Positions 34,427 through 34,987 of a stretch of DNA of 34,987 nt are shown here, piece by piece (position 1 is the first letter of the stretch; each line of letters begins with the position of its first letter). The translations under genes were made by a program, and so were the position numbers. This DNA comes from Bdellovibrionales bacterium (lineage in GTDB: Bacteria; Bdellovibrionota; UBA1018; CAIMNF01). The notes beneath the pieces are model-generated. The model was not told the origin of the DNA, did no database searches, and was given only the letters and a program-made list of their open reading frames with translations. The stretch spans positions 1 through 34,987 of the forward strand of contig CANBTI010000020.1 of the NCBI GenBank assembly GCA_947372355.1, written 5' to 3'.

Positions 34427-34987
34427 AAGGTTGATTGGTTTTGGTTTTGCTAGAGACAAAACCTTTTCAACGTAGACATGAACCAGTTCAGCACCTTCAC
34501 TCACTAATTCAAACGCCTGAAAAGTTTCCTTAGCCATTTGATCCAGTGTTTGTCCGTTTAAATTATGCATTAAGTTTTGGTACCAAACATAAAAACACTT
34601 CAGCTCTACTTCAACGTTCACCACTCGACTAAACAAACCTTCAATCTCTAAAAGTTTTTTTCCGTGAGTTTCAATCGCATCACGATCTTCTACCGACATG
34701 ATTTTATGATTTTTAATCGTTGCTAAGGTAGAAATAAGAGCTTTTGCAGTTGTTTTACCTTCAACACACAATTGTTCAATCACTTCTAATGACTCTTTGA
34801 TTTCTCGTGATTTTTTAATGAGTAACGGATTTAAATGTAGTTTTGCCACTTCAGCTTCAATGGGTGGAACCCATCCACAAAACCAAGCTCTCGCAATTTG
34901 TCCACGAAGCTTGAACATCCAATGATCAAAGGTAGTTTCTTTATCCACTACTTGCTCATAGGAAACCCCACCTCCCTCTTGAGGACT
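34394..34987 (-). CDS. Conserved-looking helical protein of unknown function (5' end probably outside window)
   Basis: The frame is open from the window edge to the stop at 34394, giving 197 codons. Calling the GTG at 34948 the start gives 184 residues, but the 13 codons before it are also open and look protein-like, and that GTG has no usable Shine-Dalgarno, so I treat the gene as partial. The product is mostly helical with a WFCGWVPPIEAEVAKLHLNP segment and an amphipathic middle (ESLEVIEQLCVEG, IETHGKKLLEIEGLF). No signal peptide or known domain is recognisable. Its 3' end overlaps the barrel gene on the other strand by 33 bases. Confidence 0.7.
   Translation of the reverse strand, partial: SPQEGGGVSYEQVVDKETTFDHWMFKLRGQIARAWFCGWVPPIEAEVAKLHLNPLLIKKSREIKESLEVIEQLCVEGKTTAKALISTLATIKNHKIMSVEDRDAIETHGKKLLEIEGLFSRVVNVEVELKCFYVWYQNLMHNLNGQTLDQMAKETFQAFELVSEGAELVHVYVEKVLSLAKPKPINLSEHIAPFKEN

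Overview
The window looks like a chromosomal segment of a low-to-mid-GC Gram-negative bacterium. Outer-membrane barrel, LolA-like, TlpA-like and periplasmic binding proteins show a two-membrane envelope. The general style (AT-rich, charged low-complexity tails on ribosomal proteins, convergently packed genes) reminds me of Bdellovibrionota or another former deltaproteobacterial group. That placement is an inference; no 16S gene is present.

Left arm (1-8910). A secreted coiled-coil protein, cut by the window edge, is followed by a compact minus-strand operon at 1193-6512. In transcription order this operon holds a good sigma-70-type promoter (6538-6566), a 24-codon ORF too short for ordinary gene finding (6438-6512), an HExxH protein resembling alpha-ketoglutarate-type peptide beta-hydroxylases (5658-6434), a family-5 (oligopeptide-type) periplasmic binding protein (4198-5670), and a 1002-residue fusion of an MFS transporter domain, a histidine kinase and a receiver (1193-4201). 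The genes abut or overlap. I read it as a possible modified-peptide (RiPP) signalling cassette that makes, modifies, captures and senses a peptide. This is the most interesting item in the window. A TlpA-like thioredoxin, an HNH nuclease-like protein and an unrecognised membrane protein follow.

Centre (8917-28816, all minus strand). This is the classical str-S10-spc-alpha super-cluster. Read 5' to 3' it is rpsL, rpsG, fusA, rpsJ, rplC-D-W-B, rpsS, rplV, rpsC, rplP, rpmC, rpsQ, rplN-X-E, rpsZ(N), rpsH, rplF-R, rpsE, rpmD, rplO, secY, adk, map, infA, rpmJ, rpsM-K-D, rpoA, rplQ. tuf is missing from its usual place after fusA. The cluster is punctuated by terminator-like hairpins (after rpsG, after rplO, after rplQ), by a 347-base gap before rpsJ, and by a structured rpsJ-rplC spacer with a 16-codon mini-ORF. 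Many ribosomal proteins carry extra Lys/Ala-rich or acidic tails.

Right arm (28959-34987). A plus-strand operon encodes a LolD/MacB/YbbA-type ABC ATPase, a two-domain FtsX permease, a LolA-like periplasmic carrier and a DUF1302-like outer-membrane barrel. Together these could form a trans-envelope lipid or lipoprotein export route. A minus-strand gene of unknown function overlaps its end and runs off the window. I saw no tRNA, rRNA, CRISPR array or insertion sequence.
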